A DNA stretch of 5,459 bases from JBFXEO01 sp050180015 (GTDB taxonomy: Bacteria; Bacteroidota; Bacteroidia; Bacteroidales; Tenuifilaceae), in contig JBFXEO010000201.1 in NCBI GenBank assembly GCA_050180015.1, forward strand, positions 1-5,459, written 5' to 3'. This document shows positions 1 through 5,459 of the stretch, one piece after another. Positions within the stretch are counted from its first letter, which is position 1. Each line of letters opens with the position of its first letter. The translations under genes and the position numbers were made by a program. Under the pieces are notes generated by a model. The model saw only the letters and a list, made by a program, of their open reading frames with translations, ran no database searches and was not told the origin of the DNA.

Positions 1-2083
1 TAACATTGATAATTACAGCCTTCCCACTAAGCAATATGGTTTCTTCTATGGCTTTTTCAGCATTTCCGTGGCTTATCAAATGCTTGTTGAAACCGGTAAT
101 TACATGGATGGAATAATCGATGCCGATACCCAAAGCAATGCTGGCCACTAGTACGGTAGCAATATCGAGGGGGATACCGGTTATCCCCATAAACCCGAAT
201 AACACAATAATAGTGGCAACAACGGGTATGGCAGCAAAAATCCCTTTTGTTGCGGAGCGCAACATCAAGCCTACAATTAATACAACCATAAAAATGGCTA
301 TCAACAAGCTGTTATACTGGCTATTTATCAAACTACTGTTGAGCTTAACATACACAGACGGCATGCCGGTCAATTCAATATTGCAGTGTTCGTTCGGGAT
401 ATCCTCGATGAACCGGTTCATTTTTGCAGTAAACACTTCAATATCTTTACTATCAACCGATGCAAATTTCGATTGAATAATTCCTTTGCTTAGGTCATCA
501 TTTACGAGTTGGGGCATAACCTCCTGGCCATCGAGCAAAAACCATAATTGTTCTATTTTTGCCTTGTCGTCGGGAATTTTTTTACCCTCGCCCATGGCAT
601 CGTTCATTTGTTCAATCAGGTCTGCTACCGACTGTGTAATTTCAATATTCGGGTCTTCCTTCATGAAATGTTCGGTACGAATCATCATCTTTAGTACCTC
701 GGGGTTTTGCATATCTCCTTCAAAAACAACAAATACCGGTAACGAGCCGCCAAATTTTTTCTGCATAACATCCTCCGCAACCCTTGTTGGATTATCTTTC
801 TTAAAATAGTCGGCCATGTTTACACTGGTTTTTATCAGCGTTATGCCACCAATGCATAGCATGAGCAGAACTCCCCAGCCTGTTAGTGTATATTTGGGAT
901 GTTTAAACAGAAAATTAACTAAGGGCAGCAGAATTTTGTGTGTTAATAGGGTTTGCTTTTCTTCGTTTTCGGTAACTGCCTTTTTTCTGTACATTGATAA
1001 ACCCGAAATAAGTGCGGGAACAAAAAACAGAGATAGTATTAAAGCGATTAGTGTACCCACCGCAGTAAATATCCCGAAATCTTTTATCATGGTGAGGTAC
1101 GCCCCAAAAACAAATGACACAAACCCAATAGCCGTGGTTACTGCTGCCAATATTACCGGAACCAGAATATATCCAAGAGCTTGAACTAATGCCTGTTTTC
1201 TGTCTGTATGTTTATTGTGGTTAATACTATTGAGTACATGAATTGTGTAAGCACTTCCCACAGCAAGTAGCACTACCGGAATTATATTTGAAATGATGGT
1301 CAGTTCGTACCCGGTTAATGCCATTAAACCCATTGTCCATATAACGGCTATGCCTGCTATGAGTAACGGCAACAATACCCCTCTGAAAGATTTGAAACTC
1401 AACAATAAAATAATGGCTATTACGAGGAAAACAATGGGAATAAGCCAAATAATATCCGAAACAATCAAATCGTTAATGTCGTTCATCATCATGGGCAGCC
1501 CACCAAAGTAAATTGTTTCGGGCAAATCCAGTGCTTCTATTTTATCCTTAATTTCTTTTGCAACAGCCTGTTTATCCTCGTCAGGAAGAAGTGTAAACAT
1601 AATTGCAGTTGCCGTCCCATCCTCTGATACAACAGCTCCTTTGTACATCTCTTTAGAGAAAACATATTTTTTTAGGCTGTCTAACTGCGATTGCTCAACC
1701 GGCAAATCATACTCGTCAACCAGCTTGCCTATTTCAATACCCCATTCAGAGCTTTTGATATCGAGAATGTTGGTTAAGCTTGTAACGGTTGAAACACCAT
1801 TGGTATATTTAAGGCTGTCAGTAATTTGCTTTATATGCTGAATGACTTCTGCTTTAAAAACATCATCGGTTTCCAAAACAATCATTCCCATATCATTTCC
1901 GCCAAATTGTGTGCCTATCTCCTTGTACAATCGGGCAGCAGGGTCGTCATCGGGTAAAGAGCTTATTATATCAGCGTTTATATGCAAGTCTTTTGCCTGA
2001 TAACTAAAGAATACGGTTAATCCTGCAACAGCGATAATTATCAGCCATTTAAATTTTACTATGCCTTCTGCGAATCTGTTCAT
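1..2083 (-). CDS. RND/MMPL-family membrane transporter, C-terminal end outside the window
   Basis: The frame is open for 694 codons from ATG at 2083 to the window edge with no stop, so the 3' end is missing; typical MMPL-type members are somewhat longer, suggesting roughly 80-100 residues are off-window. The translation shows the duplicated RND plan. TM1 is at about residues 10-28, followed by a large extracytoplasmic loop to about 210. A TM2-TM6 block follows at about 212-360 and contains GSAYTIHVLN. TM7 is at about 393-414, a second large loop runs to about 585, and TM8-TM10 follow. The second half carries GIGIDYSIHV near residue 649, the counterpart of the first-half motif and typical of MMPL/HAE3-like RND proteins. 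Such proteins use the proton gradient to move lipids, hydrophobic compounds or drugs across the inner membrane; the substrate cannot be read from sequence. The leader has no Shine-Dalgarno sequence, only an A-rich stretch, as is usual in Bacteroidota. The gene follows the tetR-like gene by 62 bp on the same strand, so co-transcription and repression by that regulator are likely. Family call is firm; substrate unknown. Confidence 0.93.
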   Translation of the reverse strand, partial: MNRFAEGIVKFKWLIIIAVAGLTVFFSYQAKDLHINADIISSLPDDDPAARLYKEIGTQFGGNDMGMIVLETDDVFKAEVIQHIKQITDSLKYTNGVSTVTSLTNILDIKSSEWGIEIGKLVDEYDLPVEQSQLDSLKKYVFSKEMYKGAVVSEDGTATAIMFTLLPDEDKQAVAKEIKDKIEALDLPETIYFGGLPMMMNDINDLIVSDIIWLIPIVFLVIAIILLLSFKSFRGVLLPLLIAGIAVIWTMGLMALTGYELTIISNIIPVVLLAVGSAYTIHVLNSINHNKHTDRKQALVQALGYILVPVILAAVTTAIGFVSFVFGAYLTMIKDFGIFTAVGTLIALILSLFFVPALISGLSMYRKKAVTENEEKQTLLTHKILLPLVNFLFKHPKYTLTGWGVLLMLCIGGITLIKTSVNMADYFKKDNPTRVAEDVMQKKFGGSLPVFVVFEGDMQNPEVLKMMIRTEHFMKEDPNIEITQSVADLIEQMNDAMGEGKKIPDDKAKIEQLWFLLDGQEVMPQLVNDDLSKGIIQSKFASVDSKDIEVFTAKMNRFIEDIPNEHCNIELTGMPSVYVKLNSSLINSQYNSLLIAIFMVVLIVGLMLRSATKGIFAAIPVVATIIVLFGFMGITGIPLDIATVLVASIALGIGIDYSIHVITGFNKHLISHGNAEKAIEETILLSGKAVIINV

Positions 2084-2101
2084 ATTTTGTTGTTTTATTA
2101 T

Positions 2102-2144
2102 TATTTATACTTAATTTGTTTTATAGTCAGTTTTGGTGCAAAAA
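2102..2144 (-). promoter_or_regulatory. Operator-like element in the transporter leader
   Basis: The 63-bp gap between the regulator stop and the transporter start holds a 16-base element (2108-2123) that matches 15 of 16 bases of the element just upstream of the regulator gene (2739-2754). The flanks also resemble the regulator's inverted repeat: tatttatac (2102-2110) matches its left arm in 7 of 9 positions, and gtgcaaaaa (2136-2144) matches its right arm in 8 of 9. Here the arms are 25 bp apart rather than 15, about one extra helical turn. The match is seen directly. That it is a second binding site for the TetR-like protein is inference. Confidence 0.45.
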
Positions 2145-2146
2145 AA

Positions 2147-2728
2147 TTATACAGACAATCCTTTTGTGAGTATTCCAATTAAACCTTCAAAATGCTGAGC
2201 GTATTTCACATATTTGTTTTGTAGAAAAAAAGGTATCTCAAGCCCTTTTATAACCATAATGAATACGTCTAACAGAACATCAATATCTCCAATTATTGTA
2301 AATTCGCCTTTTTCAGCACCTTGCAGTATTATTTTTTTCAGGTTTTCTTTTTCCCATTTATCCAGTTCGGTCCGTAGATCATCAATAAAATGAAAATGTT
2401 CAAAAAAATCAGCTTTGAGCGTTTCATGATAATTCGCAGCAGTATTTAGAATATCCATCCTTTCAACGAAATATTTTTTTACCTTTTCAGAAGAAGTCAA
2501 ATCAGGATTATTAACAATAACAGACAACTGATTTTTCAGGTTTATCATTTCTATTGATACTACCTCTCTGTATAAATCCTCCTTGCTCGCAAAATGATAG
2601 TATAAGGAACCTTTGGCTTTCCTCGCAATTTTAGCGATTTCATCCATTGAGGTTTTGTGAAATCCAAAGCGACTGAAAAGCTTATCCGCAACACTTAAAA
2701 TTGATTCTTTGGTATTATCAACGCTCAT
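2147..2728 (-). CDS. TetR/AcrR-family transcriptional regulator
   Basis: A complete 193-residue protein, the usual size for TetR-family repressors, starting at ATG 2728 and ending in TAA. Residues about 7-53 form the TetR_N DNA-binding domain, with the helix-turn-helix segment TSMDEIAKIARKAKGS followed by the family signature LYYHFASKEDL. The rest is a mostly helical, variable ligand-binding and dimerisation domain rich in hydrophobic and charged residues; the ligand cannot be predicted. The gene lies directly upstream of an RND-type transporter on the same strand, the common layout of a repressor controlling an efflux or lipid-transport pump. An inverted repeat immediately upstream of its start codon overlaps a plausible -7 box, so negative autoregulation is likely. 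The leader has no Shine-Dalgarno sequence, in line with Bacteroidota genes. The family call is firm; the regulated target is inferred from position and the shared leader element. Confidence 0.95.
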   Translation of the reverse strand: MSVDNTKESILSVADKLFSRFGFHKTSMDEIAKIARKAKGSLYYHFASKEDLYREVVSIEMINLKNQLSVIVNNPDLTSSEKVKKYFVERMDILNTAANYHETLKADFFEHFHFIDDLRTELDKWEKENLKKIILQGAEKGEFTIIGDIDVLLDVFIMVIKGLEIPFFLQNKYVKYAQHFEGLIGILTKGLSV

Positions 2729-2732
2729 GTCT

Positions 2733-2765
2733 TTTTTGTACTAAATTTGTTTTACGGTACAAAAA
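2733..2765. repeat. Inverted repeat, candidate TetR operator
   Basis: Perfect 9-bp arms, tttttgtac at 2733-2741 and gtacaaaaa at 2757-2765, are separated by 15 bp. The repeat starts 5 bases upstream of the regulator's start codon. Arm spacing places equivalent bases 24 bp apart, within reach of a TetR dimer or a pair of dimers. The right arm overlaps the candidate -7 box, so a bound protein would block transcription. The dyad is seen directly; its operator role is inferred from position and from the partial copy in front of the transporter gene. Confidence 0.6.
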
Positions 2766-2793
2766 TAAATATTTTTTTTTCACCTATAACAAG
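2760..2793 (-). promoter_or_regulatory. Candidate Bacteroidota-type promoter of the TetR-like gene
   Basis: On the minus strand, TATTTTTG (plus 2760-2767) fits the Bacteroidota -7 consensus TAnnTTTG. A weak -33 match, CTTG (plus 2790-2793), lies 22 bases upstream, slightly wider than the usual 19-21. Transcription would start near 2752, leaving a leader of about 24 nt without a Shine-Dalgarno sequence. The -33 box is imperfect and the region is very AT-rich, so a chance match is possible. Confidence 0.4.
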
Positions 2794-2965
2794 AAATGTA
2801 AAACCGTACCTTAATAGTGATGGGTGGGCTGGGAAGATTACTCACATTATGTTTTGTTTTTTGGGTGTTCGTGAACTCCCTCCGGTCGGTTGTACTCTTT
2901 TGCAGGTTTGCGTGTCAGCTGTTGCGATTTGCAAATGTGTGCAATGTGGGTTGGGGTTCATTTTC
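2766..2965. other. Intergenic region with no convincing gene
   Basis: Short open frames here (for example 2747-2971 and 2817-3041 on the plus strand) overlap one another, lack recognisable motifs and are low-complexity in Cys, Val and Phe, so none is called. The first 50 bases are AT-rich promoter sequence. From about 2820 the composition shifts to G/T-rich (27 and 29 of 60 bases are G/C in 2821-2880 and 2881-2940), with three GGG runs at 2822-2834 and a perfect 10-bp palindrome, atttgcaaat, at 2927-2936. No terminal repeats, transposase fragment or tRNA was found. Confidence 0.6.
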
Positions 2966-3026
2966 TTATAAGCATCGGGGAAAAAATAAAATAAATTCCA
3001 TTAATGTGCGAAAAATAATTGTCCCG

Positions 3027-3045
3027 AACGTCAAAACGTGACGTT
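3027..3045. repeat. Short inverted repeat (hairpin)
   Basis: Perfect 7-bp arms, aacgtca (3027-3033) and tgacgtt (3039-3045), flank a 5-base loop. No T-run follows on either strand, so it is not a standard intrinsic terminator. It lies in the unrecognisable tail of the truncated minus-strand frame. It could be a protein-binding dyad or part of a mobile-element end; no function is assigned. Confidence 0.45.
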
Positions 3046-3065
3046 GTAAACAGGAACAAGAAGTG

Positions 3066-3096
3066 CAGTGATTTCGGGAAATTCCCATTTTCACTG
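3066..3096. repeat. Nested inverted repeat
   Basis: Outer arms cagtga (3066-3071) and tcactg (3091-3096) enclose an inner near-perfect palindrome gggaaattccc (3076-3086). The plus strand continues gtatttttgg, a short T-rich run, so a weak plus-strand terminator is conceivable, but no plus-strand gene lies upstream. The dyad sits next to the point where the truncated minus-strand gene stops being recognisable. Confidence 0.4.
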
Positions 3097-3287
3097 TATT
3101 TTTGGTTCCTGGTAACACCAATCCCTTATCCAAAAAATCCTTAGGAGTATCTTTGCCTACTGTATCAAACACATCATATACCAGCATTACGGGACCATTT
3201 GGCGCAAGAATCACATAGGGTCTTGCATCCGCTATCACCTCCCTTTTAAACTTATTCTTCCAGTATGAAATGCTTCCAAAAAAGGTT

Positions 3288-3542
3288 ATGGATGGGCATA
3301 TCTTCAACGCCAAAGGCCATATCTGTGAACCGAATACGATACTGAATGAAGCCATAAAAATTTCAAAAGGTGAGCGTTGCGAACTCTGCGGTGAAGCGCT
3401 TTACAGTAAATACGATGTGTTTTACAAACCTGAAGTCATGAAGCCCCAATGGCACGAGGTTAAGCCGGGGGACGACATCATCGCGAACTACTTCCTGCTG
3501 TGCAACACTTGCGCCGCCATCCAGGCCTCGCTCGGTAAGTGA
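3288..3542 (+). CDS. Small protein with two CxxC pairs, putative zinc-binding, unknown function
   Basis: I do not recognise the family. The product is 84 residues from ATG 3288 or 90 from ATG 3270. I prefer 3288: an AAAGG stretch (3280-3284) sits just upstream, and the sequence before it overlaps the unrelated minus-strand fragment. Two CxxC pairs, CELC and CNTC, lie about 45 residues apart and are typical of a zinc-ribbon-like fold. Between them is a mixed charged and aromatic stretch (KYDVFYKPEVMKPQWHEVKP) with a His that could also bind metal. Small zinc-ribbon proteins often bind nucleic acid or partner proteins, but nothing here specifies which. There is no signal peptide or membrane segment. 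The gene converges on the DnaE-like gene with 3 bp between stop codons and shares the high G/C content of the segment to its right. The N-terminus may have been altered by the nearby junction. Confidence 0.65.
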   Translation: MDGHIFNAKGHICEPNTILNEAIKISKGERCELCGEALYSKYDVFYKPEVMKPQWHEVKPGDDIIANYFLLCNTCAAIQASLGK

Positions 3543-3545
3543 CCA

Positions 3546-4591
3546 TCAATCATCGTCCGCGTGTGCCTTCACATAGGAGCAATAATAGGAAGTGAGGGCG
3601 CTGCAGACGGCGTGCGATTTGTTGAAGGTGCAGGGCCCGAACCGTTCCATCCGCTCCCACAGTGCCTGCACTTTTTGTTCATCGTAGCCGTTGTCCCTGG
3701 CCGAGGCCAAGAATTCCTCCCTGCAGGCAGCCAGCGCGTTGTCCTTTGTGCCGTGGAAGATGGTGCGCATGAAGGGAAGCGTCCCAAACGGAGGGTAATT
3801 CCCCACCAAAGCGGCAATCATCATCAACTGTTCCTGGTAGAGAATCAGGCCGTAAGTCTCGGCAAGGAGCTTGTCAACCGCCCCGATCCCGCATTTCCAG
3901 ACCCGGTTCTGTTGCTTTGCCTCGCGGTATTAGGGAAGGAGTTCCATGTTGCCGGGGCGCAGCATGGCTTCCAGGGCCGTCAGCTCAAAGATGTCGGAAG
4001 GTTTGATGAAGGTCAGGTACTCCCTGGCGATAGGGCTCCCCAACCTGTAACATCCCTCGGTATCACCGGCCTGTATCATATCCCAGGTCTTTACATCCGT
4101 GGGCTGCGCTGTGATACAGTACAAGTCATTGATCAAAGCCCTATGCGGGATACACGCCAGGGAGCTGCTTTCACACAGTTTGATGGAACTGTCCTCTTCC
4201 TGGCGCATATCAGCAATAAGCCGGGTTACGGTTTCTACGTAGTCATTTTCAACATCCAGGATTACCTCCAGCGTTTACCGGGTGTGGGGTCAAAGAAGCG
4301 CTCAAACAGCAAGTTGTATTTAAGGAGATCCACGTGGGTGATGGCCAGGCAGTAGTTCACCAGGGAGCCGGGAGCGGCCCCGAAGCCCAGCCCCATTATC
4401 ATCCCGCTATCCCAGATCTCGTCAACAAGGTTGGCCCACAGGACAAAGGTCTTGGCCCCGCCCTGCTCGCAGAGGGTGTACACCTCGGTTTCTATCCTGC
4501 TCACTATGGAGGGGGTAAGGTCCTTGTAGCGCCTGGCAGCGCCTTCATAAACGAGCTTGCGTAGTGTTTGGTTGAAGTATTTTGTTTCCAT
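3546..4591 (-). pseudogene. DNA polymerase III alpha subunit (DnaE)-like gene, frameshifted, interrupted and truncated
   Basis: Three minus-strand blocks align in order with the DnaE core. Block 1, from ATG 4591, has the palm entry: LRKLVYEGAARRY, then LGFGAAPGS in place of the family GPGRGSAAGS, then KYNLLFERFFDP. It stops at 4262. Block 2 resumes one frame over (from about 4265) with VILDVENDY at the site of the catalytic DxD motif. It continues through GDTEGCYRLGS (family GDTxGVFQLES) and ALEAMLRPGNMELLP, then meets TAA at 3932-3930. Block 3 continues in the same frame with YREAKQQ, YGLILYQEQLMMIAALVG and FNKSHA, and ends KAHADDD at TGA 3546. A single missing base explains the shift and a single substitution the TAA. 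Only one Asp of the DxD pair is visible, and the segment normally carrying the third catalytic Asp (K.DFLGL) is absent. The PHP domain and all C-terminal domains are missing. Replicative activity is not credible. Sequencing error could explain the two interruptions but not the missing domains. A TTG at 4612 is an alternative, less likely start. Confidence 0.8.
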
Positions 4592-4601
4592 AAGTGTTGG
4601 G

Positions 4602-5459
4602 TTAGATTTCAAAAGTGGCGTTGTTACTTAATACGAAAACGGGGGTCGTATTTCCGGTTATTTTGGAAAAAAGTTTTGCATTTTCCGTGTGGATTGGGAT
4701 AATTCCCTTAGGCTGAACATGTTCCACAATGCGTTTTAGGCCGTTCACGTCGGCGTGGCCGCTGGTGTGGATATCCTCGGTGATGTCGCAATGCGTTTCG
4801 ATCCATTCCCGGAATTTCGCGGTTTTGGAACTATTTTCGTCCCAGTACCCCCGCCACATTGATATAGTGAAGCGCATGGAAGGCACAGACAAGCGCTTGA
4901 TGTAGTCCAGGGTGGATTCGCGTACGATCATCACGTAGGCTCCGGGATTAGCATTGATATCCTTGTAGGTGATCTTGTTGACCCGGGGCTGCAGGTAAGT
5001 GGTGTACCTGGAACCGCATTTCTTGTTAAGGCAGGTGGTGAGCCTCCGGGGATAATAGACTTTCACGCTATTGAATCCCAGCACGTTCGGTATTTTCGGA
5101 CTGAGTTTTGCCACCTCGTCCAGAACAACAGCCGTGTAAGGATCCACCACCAGCTGCCGGCCGCTCAGCAGGCAGGCCTTGTAGAGTGTGACTATACGGT
5201 CAATATTCTGGCCCGAGCACCACACCAGGTGCAAACTCTCCGCCGCTTTTGCGGATGCTGTGTCTTTCGTGAGTGTTGCGGCAAATTTCGCAGTCAGCGC
5301 GGTTTCCCTTGCGCATCTCTTATTGCCGGTCTTGGTCGGTTCGTCTTGGCCCGGGTTGGTACCTTCGTCTATGCGTACTTTGGTCTCTTCTTCTTGGCCC
5401 AGGTTGGTGCGTTCTTCCGTGCTCATGTTGGTCCTTTCTTCTATGCACACTTTCGTTCC
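4602..5459 (-). CDS. Beta-CASP metallo-beta-lactamase-fold protein (RNase J-like), N-terminal part outside the window
   Basis: The frame is open through the right edge, so the start is off-window. A GTG at 5450 is a possible start codon but matches an internal repeat Val. Residues below are counted from that GTG. After a repetitive linker (to about 44) comes WCSGQNIDR (77-85) and VVDPYTA (101-107), typical of the beta-CASP cap of RNase J and CPSF-like hydrolases. Near the C-terminus are SGHAD (230-234) and IPIHTE (251-256), whose His residues correspond to beta-CASP motifs B and C that complete the metal site. The HxHxDH metal-binding loop should lie upstream, off-window. Family members cleave or degrade RNA, or sometimes DNA, in the cytoplasm. 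Two Cys (CLNKKC) may add a metal or disulphide site. The gene ends with TAA ten bases before the DnaE-like start on the same strand, so the two were probably co-transcribed. The family is firm; the substrate is not known. Confidence 0.82.
   Translation of the reverse strand, partial: GTKVCIEERTNMSTEERTNLGQEEETKVRIDEGTNPGQDEPTKTGNKRCARETALTAKFAATLTKDTASAKAAESLHLVWCSGQNIDRIVTLYKACLLSGRQLVVDPYTAVVLDEVAKLSPKIPNVLGFNSVKVYYPRRLTTCLNKKCGSRYTTYLQPRVNKITYKDINANPGAYVMIVRESTLDYIKRLSVPSMRFTISMWRGYWDENSSKTAKFREWIETHCDITEDIHTSGHADVNGLKRIVEHVQPKGIIPIHTENAKLFSKITGNTTPVFVLSNNATFEI
5331..5459 (-). repeat. In-frame tandem octapeptide (24-bp) repeat in the linker of the beta-CASP protein
   Basis: Reading the minus strand, five consecutive octads follow: VCIEERTN, MSTEERTN, LGQEEETK, VRIDEGTN, PGQDEPTK. 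They are preceded at the window edge by GTK, the end of a sixth. Each has the pattern xxx(D/E)ExT(N/K). The DNA period is 24 bp: cttggcccgggttggt (5345-5360) recurs with one change at 5393-5408, 48 bp away, and tatgcgtac (5370-5378) recurs as tatgcacac (5442-5450), 72 bp away. The array is acidic, probably unstructured, and precedes the SGQN motif. It may extend beyond the window. Confidence 0.85.

Larger units (their letters stand above)
2966..3283 (-). pseudogene. Fragment resembling an ImmA/IrrE-associated or ArdC-like protein, truncated at both ends
   Basis: The minus-strand frame between about 3283 and 3104 looks like real protein: FFGSISYWKNKF, then REVIADARPYVILAPNGPV, then MLVYDVFDTVGKD. 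From memory this pattern (an ARP segment, VIL.P.GPV, VYD..DT.G) occurs in the N-terminal part of proteins annotated as ImmA/IrrE metallo-endopeptidase or ArdC-like antirestriction proteins; this family match is recalled, not computed. No HExxH motif follows: after about 3104 the frame runs into a Cys-rich, unrecognisable tail and a TAA at 2966. No natural start is visible: the frame is formally open to an ATG at 3355, but 3288-3355 is antisense to the CxxC gene and reads as shadow. The protein-like stretch ends where composition changes, as expected if recombination or an assembly join removed its 5' half. That it is coding-derived is fairly likely; the family name is tentative. Confidence 0.5.

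Noticed and set aside
120..1841. Several plus-strand and one minus-strand ORFs of 66-122 codons across the transporter region
   Set aside because: They are shadows of the long minus-strand transporter frame, which has clear RND motifs throughout.
2742..2749. taaatttg on the plus strand matches the Bacteroidota -7 consensus
   Set aside because: No plausible plus-strand gene follows within reach; it lies inside the shared leader element and is probably a chance match in AT-rich DNA.
2822..2834. Possible G-quadruplex
   Set aside because: Only three GGG runs are close together; the next run is too far away for a standard four-tract structure.
2820..2965. Possible integron attC-like or insertion-sequence remnant
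   Set aside because: No paired core sites of the attC type, no terminal inverted repeats and no transposase fragment could be found.
2747..3041. Two overlapping 74-codon plus-strand ORFs
   Set aside because: No motif, mutually overlapping frames and low-complexity content; one begins inside the tetR promoter dyad.
3930..3932. Stop-codon reassignment (TAA read as an amino acid)
   Set aside because: The TetR-like and beta-CASP genes both end naturally in TAA, and the same polymerase gene also has a frameshift, so ordinary gene damage or error is simpler.
3561..4355. A 264-codon plus-strand ORF
   Set aside because: It lies antisense to the DnaE-derived sequence, has no recognisable domain, and its length is explained by the high G/C content.
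5331..5459. CRISPR-like array
   Set aside because: The 24-bp periodicity has no spacers and preserves an octapeptide in frame, so it is a coding tandem repeat.

Overview
The window looks like chromosomal DNA from a Bacteroidota-type organism that meets a compositionally different accessory segment near position 3285. The left part is AT-rich (24 of 60 bases are G/C in 2581-2640), has no Shine-Dalgarno sequences, and has a TAnnTTTG-type -7 box upstream of its regulator. The right part is much richer in G/C (38 of 60 in 3601-3660) and holds unrelated, partly broken genes. No taxon-defining marker is present, so the lineage is an inference.

Left region (1-2765), minus strand. A TetR-family regulator gene (2147-2728) is followed after 62 bp by a large RND/MMPL-type membrane transporter gene (start codon at 2083) that runs off the left edge. 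This is a classic regulator-pump arrangement. Both gene leaders carry a nearly identical 16-base element. In front of tetR it is embedded in a 9+9 bp inverted repeat that overlaps a candidate promoter, which fits an autoregulated operon.

Middle region (2766-3287). About 200 bp show no gene. They are followed by a minus-strand reading frame whose upstream part (3104-3283) reads like a piece of an ImmA/IrrE-associated or ArdC-like protein, but with both ends missing. Two small inverted repeats lie in its non-recognisable tail. The fragment stops almost exactly where the GC-richer segment begins, so this is a recombination scar or an assembly junction.

Right region (3288-5459). A small plus-strand gene with two CxxC pairs (3288-3542) converges, with 3 bp between stop codons, on a minus-strand pair. 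The first member of that pair is the C-terminal part of a beta-CASP/metallo-beta-lactamase-fold nuclease-like protein (4602-5459, open at the right edge). Its linker carries a tandem octapeptide repeat. Ten bases downstream starts a DNA polymerase III alpha (DnaE)-like gene (3546-4591). It is broken by a frameshift at the catalytic Asp motif and by an in-frame TAA. It also lacks the PHP domain, the segment holding the third catalytic Asp and everything after the FNKSHA motif. It reads as a decayed or heavily reduced polymerase. No RNA genes, CRISPR arrays or complete insertion sequences were seen.
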